Part shown: piece by piece, positions 21,999-31,294 of the stretch
How positions within the stretch are numbered: the stretch's first letter is position 1
Layout of the letters: each line of letters starts with the position of its first letter
DNA from: Paracoccaceae bacterium
GTDB taxonomy: Bacteria; Pseudomonadota; Alphaproteobacteria; Rhodobacterales; Rhodobacteraceae
Direction: 5' to 3'
Assembly: GCA_027486345.1 (NCBI GenBank)
Contig: JAIXPH010000058.1
Span: 1-57,279 of the forward strand
DNA length: 57,279 bases
Program-made: the position numbers and the translations under genes
Notes under the pieces: generated by a model
Databases searched by the model: none
Told to the model about the DNA's origin: nothing
The model's input: only the letters and a program-made list of their open reading frames with translations

Positions 21999-24611
21999 TT
22001 ACGCCAAGCTGCGCTGGAATTCCTCGCGTTCGAAGATTTCGATGACGTCGCCTGCGCGCACATCTTCGTAGCGTTCAAAGGCCATGCCGCATTCCTGACC
22101 GGACTGCACCTCCTTGACCTCATCCTTGAAGCGCTTGAGCGTCTTGAGCGTGCCTTCGTGGATGACCACGTTGTCGCGCAGCAGACGCACCCCGGCCGAG
22201 CGGCGGGCGATGCCTTCGGTGACCAGACAGCCTGCGACGTTGCCAACACCGGTGATGCGGAAGACTTCCTGAATCCGCGCATAGCCGATGAAGTTTTCGC
22301 GCACTTCGGCCTTGAGCAGACCCGAGGCCGCTTTCTTGATGTCGTCGATCAGGTCGTAGATGATCGAATAGTAGCGGATCTCAACGCCCTTCTGCTGGGC
22401 AGAACCGCGTGCCGTGGCATTGGCGCGCACGTTGAAGCCGATGATCGGGGCTTTCGACGCCTCGGCCAGACCCACGTCCGAGTCGGTGATCGCGCCCACG
22501 CCGTAATGCAGGACACGCACCCGCACTTCGGCGTTGCCGACCTTTTCCAGCGCCTGAACGATGGCTTCTGCAGAGCCTTGCACATCGGCCTTGACCAGAA
22601 CCGGCAATTCCGTGACCGACTGGTCGGCCTTGGCCTTGGCCATAAGCTGTTCCAGCGTGGTCGCGGCCCCGGCGGCGGCGCGTTTGTCCTTGGTCGCCTT
22701 TTCGCGGTATTCCGCAATCTCGCGGGCCTGCGCTTCGGTTTCCACGACGTTCAGCACGTCACCGGCTTGCGGCGTGCCGTTCAGGCCCAGCACCTCGACC
22801 GGAACCGACGGCCCGGCTTCGGTGACAGTTTCGCCCTTGTCGTTGATCAGCGCGCGAACCTTGCCCCACTGTTCGCCGACGACGAAGATATCGCCTTTGC
22901 GCAGCGTGCCGTTCTGCACCAGAACCGTGGCGACCGGGCCACGGCCCACGTCGAGCTTGGCTTCGATCACGGCGCCGATGGCCGAACGGTTCGGGTTGGC
23001 GCGCAGTTCCAGCAGTTCGGCTTGCAGCGCGATGGCCTCAAGCAGGTTGTCCAGACCCAGACCGGTCTTGGCCGAGACTTCGACGTCCTGCACTTCGCCC
23101 GACATCTGTTCCACGACGACGTCATGTTGCAGAAGATCGGTCCGCACCTTTTGCGGGTTGGCCTCGTACTTGTCGACCTTGTTGATGGCGACGATCATCG
23201 GCACCTTGGCGGCCTTGGCGTGGTTGATCGCCTCGATCGTCTGGGGCATCACGGCGTCATCCGCCGCGACGACCAGAACCACGATGTCGGTCACCTGCGC
23301 GCCACGGGCCCGCATCGAGGTGAAGGCCGCGTGGCCCGGGGTGTCGAGGAAGGACACCAGCGCGCCATTCGGCGTCTTCACCTGATAGGCACCGATGTGC
23401 TGGGTGATGCCACCGGCTTCGCCCGACACGACATTGGCCTTGCGGATCGCATCCAGCAGCGAGGTCTTGCCGTGGTCGACGTGACCCATGATCGTGACGA
23501 TCGGCGGGCGCGGTTGCAGGTCTTCGGACCGGTCGTTGACCGCCTCGATGGCCTGTTCCACGTCGGCATCCGAAACACGCACCGCCTTGTGACCGAATTC
23601 CTCGATCACCAGTTCGGCGGTATCGGCGTCGATGGCCTGGTTCATGGTGACCATCATGCCCATTTTCATGAGCGATTTGACCACATCCGCCGCACGTTCC
23701 GCCATGCGGTTCGCCAGTTCCGACACCACGATGGTTTCGGGCAGCTGCACATCGCGCACCTGCTTTTCGGGCTTCTGGCCCAGACCCAGCGCCTTTTGCC
23801 GGGCCTTTTCCTGCTTGCGCTTCATCGCGGCGAGCGAGCGCTGGCGCCCGCCTTCATCCGAGGTGGCGTCCGACAGCGTCAGCTTGCCCGAGCGGCGGCC
23901 TTCGTCGCCCTTGGTCTTGCCGCGATCGCGGTCGGTGGCGCGTTCGTCGCGTTCCCGGTCCGTCTTGCGCGGCGACAGGCCCGGCTTGGCCCCGGCCGGC
24001 GCGGACGAGCGGTTGTTGTCCGTGCCCGCATCGGCGGCGGCGGGTTTTTCCGCAGCGGCAGTGGTGGCGGGTTTTTCCGTGGCCGCAGCCGGTTTTTCCG
24101 GCGGCGTGTTCGAGCGCGAGCGCGTGCCCAGCACATCCGCCTTGCGGGCGGCGGCGGCGGCAACGCGGGCCTCTGCCTCTGCCTTGCGGGCAGCTTCTTC
24201 TTCTTCCGCCTTCAGGCGGCGCGCTTCGGCGGCGGCGCGTTCTTCACGCTCCTTCGCCTCGATCTCGGCGCGGCGGCGCTGGCGGTCTTCTTCCCGCTGA
24301 CGCTCATCCTCGGCGCGCTTGGCGGCGTCTTCCTGTTCGCGTGCCTTGGCGGCCCGCAACGCAGCAAGGCGACGTTCCATCTCGGCGTCGGAAATGCCTG
24401 CGGGGCGTTTCGACGGATCACCAAGATGCGTGGCCCCCGTCCCAGCAGCAGCCGCGCCTGCTGCACCGGGCTTGGCCGGTACGACAACGCGTTTGCGCTT
24501 GGTCTCGACCACGACGCTCTTGGTCCGGCCGTGGCTGAAGCTTTGCTTCACCTGTCCAGAACGCGGTGCGCCACCCAGGCCGAGGGGTTTTTTGCCGTCA
24601 GTATCGCTCAT
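21999..24611 (-). CDS. infB: Translation initiation factor IF-2
   Basis: GTPase that places initiator fMet-tRNA on the 30S subunit and promotes subunit joining. 870 residues. The first ~290 are a charged Ala/Glu/Arg-rich region typical of proteobacterial IF-2, followed by an IF2_N module ([20 protein letters not shown]). The G domain has G1 [14 protein letters not shown] near residue 375, G3 [15 protein letters not shown] and G4 NKVDKYEAN. Domains II-IV follow to the end. Last gene of rimP-nusA-YlxR-infB; its start overlaps the preceding gene by 4 bases. The low-complexity N-terminus produces long spurious open frames on the other strand. Confidence 0.99.
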   Translation of the reverse strand: MSDTDGKKPLGLGGAPRSGQVKQSFSHGRTKSVVVETKRKRVVVPAKPGAAGAAAAGTGATHLGDPSKRPAGISDAEMERRLAALRAAKAREQEDAAKRAEDERQREEDRQRRRAEIEAKEREERAAAEARRLKAEEEEAARKAEAEARVAAAAARKADVLGTRSRSNTPPEKPAAATEKPATTAAAEKPAAADAGTDNNRSSAPAGAKPGLSPRKTDRERDERATDRDRGKTKGDEGRRSGKLTLSDATSDEGGRQRSLAAMKRKQEKARQKALGLGQKPEKQVRDVQLPETIVVSELANRMAERAADVVKSLMKMGMMVTMNQAIDADTAELVIEEFGHKAVRVSDADVEQAIEAVNDRSEDLQPRPPIVTIMGHVDHGKTSLLDAIRKANVVSGEAGGITQHIGAYQVKTPNGALVSFLDTPGHAAFTSMRARGAQVTDIVVLVVAADDAVMPQTIEAINHAKAAKVPMIVAINKVDKYEANPQKVRTDLLQHDVVVEQMSGEVQDVEVSAKTGLGLDNLLEAIALQAELLELRANPNRSAIGAVIEAKLDVGRGPVATVLVQNGTLRKGDIFVVGEQWGKVRALINDKGETVTEAGPSVPVEVLGLNGTPQAGDVLNVVETEAQAREIAEYREKATKDKRAAAGAATTLEQLMAKAKADQSVTELPVLVKADVQGSAEAIVQALEKVGNAEVRVRVLHYGVGAITDSDVGLAEASKAPIIGFNVRANATARGSAQQKGVEIRYYSIIYDLIDDIKKAASGLLKAEVRENFIGYARIQEVFRITGVGNVAGCLVTEGIARRSAGVRLLRDNVVIHEGTLKTLKRFKDEVKEVQSGQECGMAFERYEDVRAGDVIEIFEREEFQRSLA

Positions 24612-25240
24612 GCCGTCTTCGTATCCTCTCCGGCGATCTCGTCGCCGATTAGCCCGCGGATGCCCGCAAGCCGTGCCGCTTCCTCTACTACACGTGTCGT
24701 GAGTCCGCCAGCCGCCAGCGCGGCGTGTATCGCACGTTCACGACCGAATGCCAAACCCAATTCCCCCGAGGAAAGACAGCCGATAAAGGTGCCTTCGCCC
24801 TGCGGAGGATGCAGCTTGGTCTTGCCGCGTTCCGACCCGTCGCTGGCCTGGATCAGGACACGTCCCTGACCCTTGGCCAACCACTCCTTGACCTTTTCGT
24901 AGCCGGTCACGGCCTTGCCTGCCTTGCGCGTCATCGCCAGCAATTCGACGACCCGGCGCAAGAGCTGGCCTTCGATCAGATCGGCCAGCCCGTCCGGTGC
25001 TGTCACCGCCTGCCGTGCGGCACGCGAGAACAGGCCCTTCTTGGCCGCCTTCTCGATGGCCGCCCGGTCGGCGGAGACATAGACACCCCGCCCCGGCAGA
25101 CGGCCCAGCACATCGGCCACCACCACGCCCTCGGGCGAGATGGCAAAGCGGATCAGCCCCGCCTTGGGCTGTGAAAGCCCCGAGACGATGCATTTCCGTT
25201 CCGGTCCGTCGTCCTGGTCCTTGCGGCCACCGCGTGTCAT
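24608..25240 (-). CDS. YlxR/L7Ae-type RNA-binding protein
   Basis: 210 residues with two modules. The N-terminal YlxR (DUF448) domain has [20 protein letters not shown] and the [20 protein letters not shown] signature; the C-terminal L7Ae/L30e-like fold (residues ~95-180) starts [20 protein letters not shown]. Such fusions are the usual form in alphaproteobacteria and sit between nusA and infB, as here. Probably binds RNA in ribosome or transcription-complex function; the exact role is not established. 26 bases after nusA and overlapping infB by 4 bases. Confidence 0.92.
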   Translation of the reverse strand: MTRGGRKDQDDGPERKCIVSGLSQPKAGLIRFAISPEGVVVADVLGRLPGRGVYVSADRAAIEKAAKKGLFSRAARQAVTAPDGLADLIEGQLLRRVVELLAMTRKAGKAVTGYEKVKEWLAKGQGRVLIQASDGSERGKTKLHPPQGEGTFIGCLSSGELGLAFGRERAIHAALAAGGLTTRVVEEAARLAGIRGLIGDEIAGEDTKTA

Positions 25241-25266
25241 GCCCGCACCCTATCCGAGGCCTGAAA

Positions 25267-26883
25267 TCAGGCCTCAGCCTCTTCTTCTTCATCGGCGTCC
25301 GCGTCATCCGCGGCACCGGCCATTTCGGTCGGATCGACCCAGCCGAGCATGACCCGCGCGGTCATGACCAGCGTCTGCGCTTCTTCAAGGCTGACTTCGA
25401 ACTTTTCGAGGATGCCTTCGTCCTTCTTGCGCTGACCGTTCTCGGTGGTCCAGCCACCGGCCAGTTCCCAATCCGCGCAGGTGGCGAAGTCTTCCAGCGT
25501 CTTGATGCCATCCTTGGCCAAGGCTTCGACCATCTGGGGTGTCAGACCCTCGAATTCAATGAGCGCCTCTTCCACACCCAGCGACCGGGCGGTTTCCAGC
25601 GCCTTGCGGTTCTGCTCTTCCAGATAGTCGCGGGCCCGCGCCTGAAGTTCCGCCGCCGTATCCTCGTCGAAGCCGTCGATGGACAAGAGTTCATCGGATT
25701 CGACGTAGGCCACCTCTTCCAGATTGGTGAAGCCTTCGGAGACCAGCAGTTGCGCCATCATCTCGTCCACGTCCAGCGTGTCCATGAACAGCTTGGTGCG
25801 TTCCGCGAATTCGGCCTGACGGCGCTGCGATTCTTCGGATTCGGTCATGATATCGATATCAAGGCCGGTCAGTTGCGAGGCCAGACGCACGTTCTGGCCA
25901 CGGCGACCGATGGCGAGCGACAGTTGCTCATCCGGCACCACGACCTCGATCTTGCCGGCCTCTTCGTCGATCACGACCTTGGACACTTCGGCGGGTTGCA
26001 GCGCGTTCACAAGGAACGTCGCCTGATCCTGGTTCCACGGAATGATGTCGATCTTTTCGCCCTGAAGCTCATTCACCACGGCCTGCACACGGCTGCCGCG
26101 CATACCGACGCAGGCGCCGACCGGGTCGATGGAGTTGTCAAAGCTGATCACGGCGATCTTGGCGCGCGACCCCGGATCACGGGCGACGGCCTTGATCTCG
26201 ATGATGCCGTCATAGATTTCCGGCACTTCCATCTTGAACAGTTCGGCCATGAACTGCGGATCGGTGCGCGACAGGAAAACCTGCGGACCGCGCGCTTCGC
26301 GGCGCACATCCTTGATGTAGCAGCGGATGCGGTCGTTCGGGCGATAGCTTTCGCGGCCGATCTTTTCGTTGCGACGCAGGATGCCTTCGCCCCGGCCGAT
26401 ATCGACGATGATGTTGCCGTATTCCTCGCGCTTAACGACACCGTTGATGATGCTGCCCTTGCGGTCCTTGAATTCGTCATACTGACGGTCGCGTTCGGCT
26501 TCGCGCACCTTTTGCAGGATCACCTGCTTGGCCGATTGCGCGGCGATGCGGCCCAGATCAACCGGCGGCACTTCGTCGATGATCTCATCGCCGATCTGCG
26601 GATCGGGACGGAAGGCCTTGGCCTGCTTGACCGTCATCTGGGCGTGGTGATTTTCCAGCGCCTCATCCTCGACCACCGTGCGCACGCGGGCAAAGGTGGC
26701 GCGGCCGGTCTTGCGGTCGATCTTCACGCGGATGTCCAACTCGGACCCGTAGCGCGACTTGGCGGCACGGGCGAGGGATTCCTCCATCGCCTGGATCACC
26801 AGATCGGGGTCGATCATCTTCTCGCGGGCAACGGCCTCGGCCGTCTGGAGAAGTTCAAGCTGGTTCGCAGAGGTAATCGCCAT
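25267..26883 (-). CDS. nusA: Transcription termination/antitermination factor NusA
   Basis: Binds RNA polymerase, promotes pausing and intrinsic termination, and takes part in antitermination. 538 residues: N-terminal RNAP-binding domain (1-~125), S1 domain ([20 protein letters not shown]), two KH domains ([20 protein letters not shown] and [18 protein letters not shown]), then helix-hairpin-helix repeats ([30 protein letters not shown]) and an acidic tail. The C-terminal repeats are of the proteobacterial long form. It lies 15 bases after rimP. A terminator-like hairpin in the rimP leader makes autoregulation by NusA plausible. Confidence 0.99.
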   Translation of the reverse strand: MAITSANQLELLQTAEAVAREKMIDPDLVIQAMEESLARAAKSRYGSELDIRVKIDRKTGRATFARVRTVVEDEALENHHAQMTVKQAKAFRPDPQIGDEIIDEVPPVDLGRIAAQSAKQVILQKVREAERDRQYDEFKDRKGSIINGVVKREEYGNIIVDIGRGEGILRRNEKIGRESYRPNDRIRCYIKDVRREARGPQVFLSRTDPQFMAELFKMEVPEIYDGIIEIKAVARDPGSRAKIAVISFDNSIDPVGACVGMRGSRVQAVVNELQGEKIDIIPWNQDQATFLVNALQPAEVSKVVIDEEAGKIEVVVPDEQLSLAIGRRGQNVRLASQLTGLDIDIMTESEESQRRQAEFAERTKLFMDTLDVDEMMAQLLVSEGFTNLEEVAYVESDELLSIDGFDEDTAAELQARARDYLEEQNRKALETARSLGVEEALIEFEGLTPQMVEALAKDGIKTLEDFATCADWELAGGWTTENGQRKKDEGILEKFEVSLEEAQTLVMTARVMLGWVDPTEMAGAADDADADEEEEAEA

Positions 26884-26898
26884 AAGGGCCTCCAGGGA

Positions 26899-27510
26899 TC
26901 AGTGTTTGGTTTCGGGCGCGTCGGAAATCTCTTCCTCTTCGCCTTCGAATTCTTCGATGTCGGTGAACTGGGATTCGTCGATGGTGCCAGACGCCTTTTT
27001 CTGGCGCAGCATTTCGGCGATCAGCTCGTCGGTCAGGATCAGCTTGGCATCCGACAGCCAGTCAAAGCGCAGGCCGATGGTGATGTCCTGCCCGGCTTCC
27101 TCGATCTCGATCAGGATTTCTTCGCCTTCGACGCCCATCAACCCGCCCTTGAAGCGGCGGCGACCGTCGATCAGTTCGGATGTCTCGATCCGGGCTTCCC
27201 AGCCCTTCCACATCTCGAAGTCCTTCAGCCGCGTCAGCGGGCGGTCGATGCCGGGCGAGGAGACTTCAAGGACGTAATTTTCTTCGATCGGGTCTTCGAC
27301 GTCCAGAACGGCGGAAACGGCGGTGGAAATGGCCCCACATTCATCGACGCCGATGCCGCCCTCGGGCCGGTCGGCCATGATCTGCAACACGCGCGTCCGT
27401 CCGCCCATCAGGCGGATGCGCACGAGTTCAAACCCCAGCCCCTCAATCACGGGGCCGACGATGTCCGCAAGGCGGCGGTCGATGGCAGTCTTTGCGACGA
27501 GATCGGTCAT
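26899..27510 (-). CDS. rimP: Ribosome maturation factor RimP
   Basis: Needed for 30S subunit maturation. 203 residues with the RimP N-terminal domain ([20 protein letters not shown], then the [16 protein letters not shown] signature) and the C-terminal SH3-like domain ([14 protein letters not shown]), ending in an acidic tail. The ATG at 27510 has AGGAA 5-9 bases upstream and gives the normal N-terminus; open frame continues upstream through the leader but without support. First gene of the rimP-nusA-ylxR-infB operon, with a promoter and an intrinsic-terminator hairpin both within the 128 bases before it. Confidence 0.97.
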   Translation of the reverse strand: MTDLVAKTAIDRRLADIVGPVIEGLGFELVRIRLMGGRTRVLQIMADRPEGGIGVDECGAISTAVSAVLDVEDPIEENYVLEVSSPGIDRPLTRLKDFEMWKGWEARIETSELIDGRRRFKGGLMGVEGEEILIEIEEAGQDITIGLRFDWLSDAKLILTDELIAEMLRQKKASGTIDESQFTDIEEFEGEEEEISDAPETKH

Positions 27511-27520
27511 CAGGTTCCTG

Positions 27521-27548
27521 AAAACGAAAAAGCGGGCCAGCGGCCCGC
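27521..27548 (-). terminator. Intrinsic terminator in the rimP leader (candidate attenuator)
   Basis: Read on the minus strand: GCGGGCC (27548-27542), a 3-base GCT loop, GGCCCGC (27538-27532), then TTTTTCGTTTT. This is a textbook intrinsic terminator, but it ends about 11 bases before the rimP ATG and lies downstream of the promoter at 27601-27629. It could therefore end transcripts from smr and also attenuate the rimP operon itself. A CGGCCC segment earlier in the leader could pair with GGGCCG in the left arm to give an alternative structure. Confidence 0.7.
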
Positions 27549-27600
27549 ATCGGATGCTTCGGTGGGGCCGGGTTTGGACGCCGACTCCGCTGTTGACCGC

Positions 27601-27629
27601 TACATAGGCGGGGCGGGGCGAAGTTGCAA
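27601..27629 (-). promoter_or_regulatory. Sigma-70-type promoter of the rimP-nusA-infB operon
   Basis: On the minus strand TTGCAA (27629-27624) and TATGTA (27606-27601) are separated by exactly 17 bases. It lies between the end of smr (stop at 27639) and the rimP start, and would give a leader of about 85 bases. The boxes differ from consensus by two bases each. Confidence 0.6.
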
Positions 27630-27638
27630 GGGGAAAGC

Positions 27639-28250
27639 TCAGCGCCGCCGCAGGTAGACGTAATAGGCCCCGGACCCGCCGTGGCGCAGATGCGCTTCGG
27701 ACACCTGCAACACGGCCTGACCCAAAGGCGGCAGGCGCAGCCATTGCGGCACCTGATGGCGCAGCGCGCCCATGCGCTGCGGGATGGGGCCGAAATCCTC
27801 GCCCCTTTTACCCTTGCCGGTGATGACCAGCACCAGCCGCATTCCCGACGATTGCGCGTTCAGGATGAAACGGATCAGTTCCGGATGCGCCTCAGCGAGG
27901 GTCAGCCCGTGCAGGTCGATCCGCGCCTCGGGTGCCAGCTTGCCACGCGTCATCTTGCCGAATTTCTTGGCATCCATCGCCAAGGGGGCGGCGGCGATCT
28001 GGTCGCGCAGGCTGGGCGCGATGTCATGGCGCGGGGTGGTGCGGGCCTTTTCGCCCAGAAGGAACGGCTCCAGCCGGGGTTTCGACAGCGCCAAGGGCGG
28101 CGGGTCCATCGGATCGGCCACCGGGCGCGGATGCGCCGGGGCGTCCACCTGCTTTAGTAGGATGCGGCTGCGGTGCAGCGGGTTTGCGGTCCGGGCGACC
28201 GCGTTCCAGAGTTCTTCCTCCTCAGGCCGGAGGTGGCGTCTTCGGGCCAT
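27639..28250 (-). CDS. Smr/MutS2-type domain protein
   Basis: 203 residues. The last ~90 form an Smr domain: [36 protein letters not shown] and the terminal [14 protein letters not shown], which are the conserved strand/loop motifs of these nucleic-acid endonuclease-like domains. The N-terminal half is basic and disordered-looking and lacks the MutS2 ATPase, so this is the stand-alone 'SmrA/YdaL-like' form. Function in DNA or RNA cleavage is inferred from the domain only. It starts 3 bases after the mltA stop, so both genes are cotranscribed. Confidence 0.9.
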   Translation of the reverse strand: MARRRHLRPEEEELWNAVARTANPLHRSRILLKQVDAPAHPRPVADPMDPPPLALSKPRLEPFLLGEKARTTPRHDIAPSLRDQIAAAPLAMDAKKFGKMTRGKLAPEARIDLHGLTLAEAHPELIRFILNAQSSGMRLVLVITGKGKRGEDFGPIPQRMGALRHQVPQWLRLPPLGQAVLQVSEAHLRHGGSGAYYVYLRRR

Positions 28251-28253
28251 ATG

Positions 28254-29270
28254 TCAGCCATCCGGCATCATGGCATAGGCGCGGTCGATGGGCAGCAAAA
28301 GCACCATCCGCCCGCCATCGCGGATCGTTCCGGCACGATCCCCCGCCGCGTCGCCGGTGCCGTAGAAGATATCTGCCCGCTGCGGACCCTTGATCGCGCC
28401 GCCGGTATCCTGCGCCACCATCAGGCTGCGGATCGGGTCGCGCCCGTCCTTTTCGATCCAGACCGGCACGCCCATTGGCGTGAAATCCGGATCGATGGCC
28501 ACCGACCGCATCGCCGTGATGGGCCGGGTCATCGCACCGATGGGGCCCATGTCATCCTCCAGCGTGTCGATCTTGCGGAAGAACACATAGGACGGGTTCA
28601 GGTTCAACAGCCCCTTGCCCGAGACGTTGCGGACATAGGACCGGATTTCCTGCGCCGAAACCTGATCCAGCGTATGGGTGCCGCGATCCACCATCGCTTT
28701 GCCAACCGAGCGGTATTCATGCCCGTTCCGCCCGGCGTAACCCACGCGGATCGTGCGGCCATCCGTCATGCGGATGCGGCCAGAGCCTTGGACTTGCAGG
28801 AAATACACCTCAACCGGGTCATCCAGCCAGGCCAGCTCCAACCCGCGCCCCCGAAGCGCCCCGCCTTCGATCTGCGCGCGGGACAGATAGACCTGCCCAT
28901 CGCGCAACTCCGGCGGTCGGCGGTAGATCGGATAGGCAAAGCGCGGAGTCCGGACGGGGGAGCCGTCCAGTTCAGGCTCGTAATACCCCGTGAACAGGGC
29001 AGGGGGGTCCCCCACCATCACCGGGCGGAACATCAGTTCAAAGAAATCCCGCGCCTGCGGGGCGGTCTGGATATCGGCGGCCAGCTTGCACAAGGGCCCC
29101 CATTCCGGCGCATCCAGCAAATCGCAGGTGGCGCGGAAACTGGCCAAAGCGGCCAGTTGGTCATCATCCCGCCAACCGTCCAGATCGGAAAACGACAAAA
29201 CCTGCGCGGGCGCAGGTGTCGCGGCCATCACGGCCAATCCGAGACAGAGGGCAAGACCAAGGCCACGCAT
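28254..29270 (-). CDS. mltA: Membrane-bound lytic murein transglycosylase A
   Basis: Cleaves peptidoglycan glycan strands to 1,6-anhydro-muropeptides in the periplasm. 338 residues with a signal peptide (LGLALCLGLAVMAATPAPAQ), no lipobox Cys, the MltA barrel domain (GYYEPELDGSPVRTPRFAYP, VQGSGRIRMTDGRTIRVGYA) and the C-terminal 3D domain. The 3D domain shows MVAQDTGGAIKGPQRADIFYG, with the catalytic Asp and the three-Asp pattern present. It follows the Tim44-like gene by 8 bases and precedes smr by 3, a conserved alphaproteobacterial trio. Confidence 0.95.
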   Translation of the reverse strand: MRGLGLALCLGLAVMAATPAPAQVLSFSDLDGWRDDDQLAALASFRATCDLLDAPEWGPLCKLAADIQTAPQARDFFELMFRPVMVGDPPALFTGYYEPELDGSPVRTPRFAYPIYRRPPELRDGQVYLSRAQIEGGALRGRGLELAWLDDPVEVYFLQVQGSGRIRMTDGRTIRVGYAGRNGHEYRSVGKAMVDRGTHTLDQVSAQEIRSYVRNVSGKGLLNLNPSYVFFRKIDTLEDDMGPIGAMTRPITAMRSVAIDPDFTPMGVPVWIEKDGRDPIRSLMVAQDTGGAIKGPQRADIFYGTGDAAGDRAGTIRDGGRMVLLLPIDRAYAMMPDG

Positions 29271-29278
29271 TCCGCCAG

Positions 29279-29941
29279 TTAATCACCGGTGGCGACAAGT
29301 TGCCAGTTCGGATCGCTGCTGCCCATCTTGCGCGCAAAGGTCCAGATGTCGCGCTGGCGCTTGATCTCATTCGGCGCGCCCTCGACGATCTCGCCCGCCG
29401 CGTTGCGGACGACCGAGGTCAGTTCGGCGACAAAGCGCACCGAGACCTCAGCCTCGCGCGTGGCGCTGTCAAAGGTGGCGTCGTGCAGCGCCAGTTCGCG
29501 CATCCCGACAAAGGAGGACTCGATGGTCAGACCCTGCGCCTTGCGCTCGGCAATCGCCTCACCGAAGCTTTCGGCCACATCGGCCGAGAGGAAGGGGCGG
29601 ATGCTGTCCAGATCGCCCTTTTCATAGGCCATCAGGATCATCTCATAGGCCCCGCGCGCGCCGGACAGGAAGCCGGTCAAGGCAAAGGACGGTTCCGCCG
29701 TTTTCATGGCCGCCAAGGCCTTTGCGGCGGCGGAGCCTTCGGCCACGTGATCGGTGATATCGCGGTCCGGGCCGCCTTCGATCACGTCAAAGTTGCGGCG
29801 CACCGGGGCGGGGCGCAGATCCTCCGCCGGCAGCGGCGGCTTTTCAAAACCTTCACGCGTCCCCAGAACGGAGCGCAGCTTCAGGATCAGGAACACTGCA
29901 ATCCCGGCCAGAACGAGAAGCTGGAGCAGGGAATTGTTCAT
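29279..29941 (-). CDS. Tim44-like domain protein (TimA family)
   Basis: 220 residues with one N-terminal membrane anchor (LLQLLVLAGIAVFLILKL) and a C-terminal Tim44-like domain. That domain has FLSGARGAYEMILMAYEKGD, LDSIRPFLSADVAESFGEAI and RQRDIWTFARKMGSSDPNWQ. Relatives are homologues of the mitochondrial import component Tim44; the bacterial role is inner-membrane and not firmly known. The gene is the first of Tim44-mltA-smr and is divergent from fxsA. secB and secA in this window deal with export, so a protein-trafficking context is plausible but not shown. Confidence 0.92.
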   Translation of the reverse strand: MNNSLLQLLVLAGIAVFLILKLRSVLGTREGFEKPPLPAEDLRPAPVRRNFDVIEGGPDRDITDHVAEGSAAAKALAAMKTAEPSFALTGFLSGARGAYEMILMAYEKGDLDSIRPFLSADVAESFGEAIAERKAQGLTIESSFVGMRELALHDATFDSATREAEVSVRFVAELTSVVRNAAGEIVEGAPNEIKRQRDIWTFARKMGSSDPNWQLVATGD

Positions 29942-30004
29942 TCATTAAACCTCTGTCGGACGCTGCGGCATTGAAAAGACCGCTGGCGATTGGCGGGGTA
30001 AGGG

Positions 30005-30034
30005 TTGGTAACTTGGCCTATTGACCCTTATGTA
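30005..30034 (+). promoter_or_regulatory. Possible sigma-70 promoter of fxsA-secB
   Basis: TTGGTA at 30005-30010 and TATGTA at 30029-30034 are 18 bases apart, in the 164-base region shared with the divergent Tim44-like gene. The match to consensus is moderate. It would give a leader of about 65 bases before the fxsA ATG at 30106. Confidence 0.4.
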
Positions 30035-30105
30035 GGGACGAGGGGTGCCCCTGTCCATGCCGGGGCACAGGAAACCCACTGAAACGCCCGTGATCGGAGG
30101 GGTCC

Positions 30106-30612
30106 ATGCGTCTTTTCACCCTGTTCCTGCTGTGGCCTTTGGCCGAAATCGCATTGTTCGTCACCGTGGGGGGCGCGATTGGCCTGCTGTGGACACTTGT
30201 CGTGATCGCGGGCAGCGCGGTTCTGGGGGTCTGGCTGCTGCGGTCGCGCGGGGTACGGTCGGCGGCAGAGATGCGGCGCGGCCTGACCGTGGTGCGCGGC
30301 GGCGGCTTGGGGCAGCTTGCCGGCGACGTGCTGGTCATGCTGGCGGGGGTGCTGCTGATCCTGCCGGGGTTCCTGACCGATGCCATAGGGCTTTTGCTGC
30401 TGCTGCCGCCGGTGCGGGCGCTGGTGATCCTCTGGGCCGCGCGGCGTGTGGGCGACGGCATCCGCGCCCATACCGCGCGGAGTGCTGCGCCCTCCACCGG
30501 CCGTTTTGGCGAGGGTCGGCCCGACATCATCGACGCCGAATTCATCGAGGTGGACCACGACACGCCCCGCTCGGACTCTGCGCGCCCGCCGTCAGGCTGG
30601 ACCCGGCATTGA
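30106..30612 (+). CDS. fxsA: FxsA family membrane protein
   Basis: 168 residues with three hydrophobic segments in the first ~110 (LFTLFLLWPLAEIALFVTVG, IGLLWTLVVIAGSAVLGVWLL, VLVMLAGVLLILPGFLTDAI) and a hydrophilic C-terminal tail. The ILPGFLTDAIGLLLLLPPVR stretch is the FxsA family signature. The E. coli homologue suppresses F-plasmid exclusion of phage T7 when overproduced; its normal role is unknown. It precedes secB by 56 bases and both are probably cotranscribed, a conserved order in alphaproteobacteria. Confidence 0.92.
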   Translation: MRLFTLFLLWPLAEIALFVTVGGAIGLLWTLVVIAGSAVLGVWLLRSRGVRSAAEMRRGLTVVRGGGLGQLAGDVLVMLAGVLLILPGFLTDAIGLLLLLPPVRALVILWAARRVGDGIRAHTARSAAPSTGRFGEGRPDIIDAEFIEVDHDTPRSDSARPPSGWTRH

Positions 30613-30668
30613 GTGGCCCTGCCACTGGTGATAGGAACGCGCCAACGGTTTCATGAGGAGCGAAACGG

Positions 30669-31184
30669 ATGGCCGAGGAAAACGGAAGCGCCGGTGCCGA
30701 AGGCGCAGCGCAAGGCGCGACCGCGCAGGGACTGCGGATGCAGGTACTGGCGCAATTCGTGCGCGACATGTCCTTTGAGAATATCGTCGCACAAAAGGGC
30801 CTGACCGGCTCTGACCTGCAGCCCGACATTCAGGTGGCGGTCAGCCTTGACGCGCGCAAGCGCCCGGCGCCGAACCAGTATGAAGTGACCACGAAATACA
30901 AGATCACCTCGAAGAACAAGGCCAATGGTGACACGCTGTTCCTGCTGGAATGTGATTACGTCGGCATTTTCCACATCGACGGCGTGCCGGAAGAGCAGTT
31001 GCATCCTTTCCTGCTGATCGAATGCCCGCGCCTGATGTTCCCCTTCGTGCGCCGCATCATCTCGGACGTGACGCGCGACGGTGGCTTCCCGGCGCTGAAC
31101 GTCGATACGGTGGATTTCGTCACGATGTATCGTCAGGAACTCGCCCGCCGCGCGCAGGCGCAACAGGCCGCGACGGTCAACTGA
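30669..31184 (+). CDS. secB: Export chaperone SecB
   Basis: Holds preproteins unfolded in the cytoplasm and hands them to SecA; acts as a tetramer. 171 residues with the SecB core: MQVLAQFVRDMSFENIVAQK, LDARKRPAPNQYEVTTKYKI, the YVGIFHIDGVPEEQLHPFLL region and CPRLMFPFVRRIISDVTRDG. Alphaproteobacterial features are the Ala/Gly-rich N-terminal extension of about 18 residues and the Gln/Ala-rich tail. A GAGG site precedes the ATG. The partner SecA with an intact zinc tail is at 15968-18712. Confidence 0.97.
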   Translation: MAEENGSAGAEGAAQGATAQGLRMQVLAQFVRDMSFENIVAQKGLTGSDLQPDIQVAVSLDARKRPAPNQYEVTTKYKITSKNKANGDTLFLLECDYVGIFHIDGVPEEQLHPFLLIECPRLMFPFVRRIISDVTRDGGFPALNVDTVDFVTMYRQELARRAQAQQAATVN

Positions 31185-31195
31185 CGCAATAACGT

Positions 31196-31216
31196 GCGCC
31201 CGTTTTCTTTGGGCGC
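31196..31216. repeat. Hairpin after secB
   Basis: GCGCCC (31196-31201) and GGGCGC (31211-31216) flank GTTTTCTTT, 11 bases after the secB stop. Together with the following text up to about 31250 it resembles intergenic repeats I associate with Rhodobacteraceae genomes; no second copy was seen in this window. Confidence 0.4.
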
Positions 31217-31270
31217 CCGGTTTCTCTGCGGAAATATCCTCAGGGGGGGAATGGGCCGGAACGGACCAGA

Positions 31271-31294
31271 GGGGGCGCGAGCGCCCCCTTTCTT
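31271..31294 (+). terminator. Terminator between secB and dnaQ
   Basis: GGGGGCG (31271-31277), a CGAG loop and CGCCCCC (31282-31288) are followed by TTTCTT. It ends on the dnaQ stop codon (31293-31295), so the secB terminator and the end of the convergent dnaQ gene abut. Confidence 0.65.

Noticed and set aside
23900-24400. Repetitive Ala/Glu/Arg coding stretch in infB as a tandem repeat locus
   Set aside because: It is the normal low-complexity N-terminal region of IF-2; no exact repeat units.
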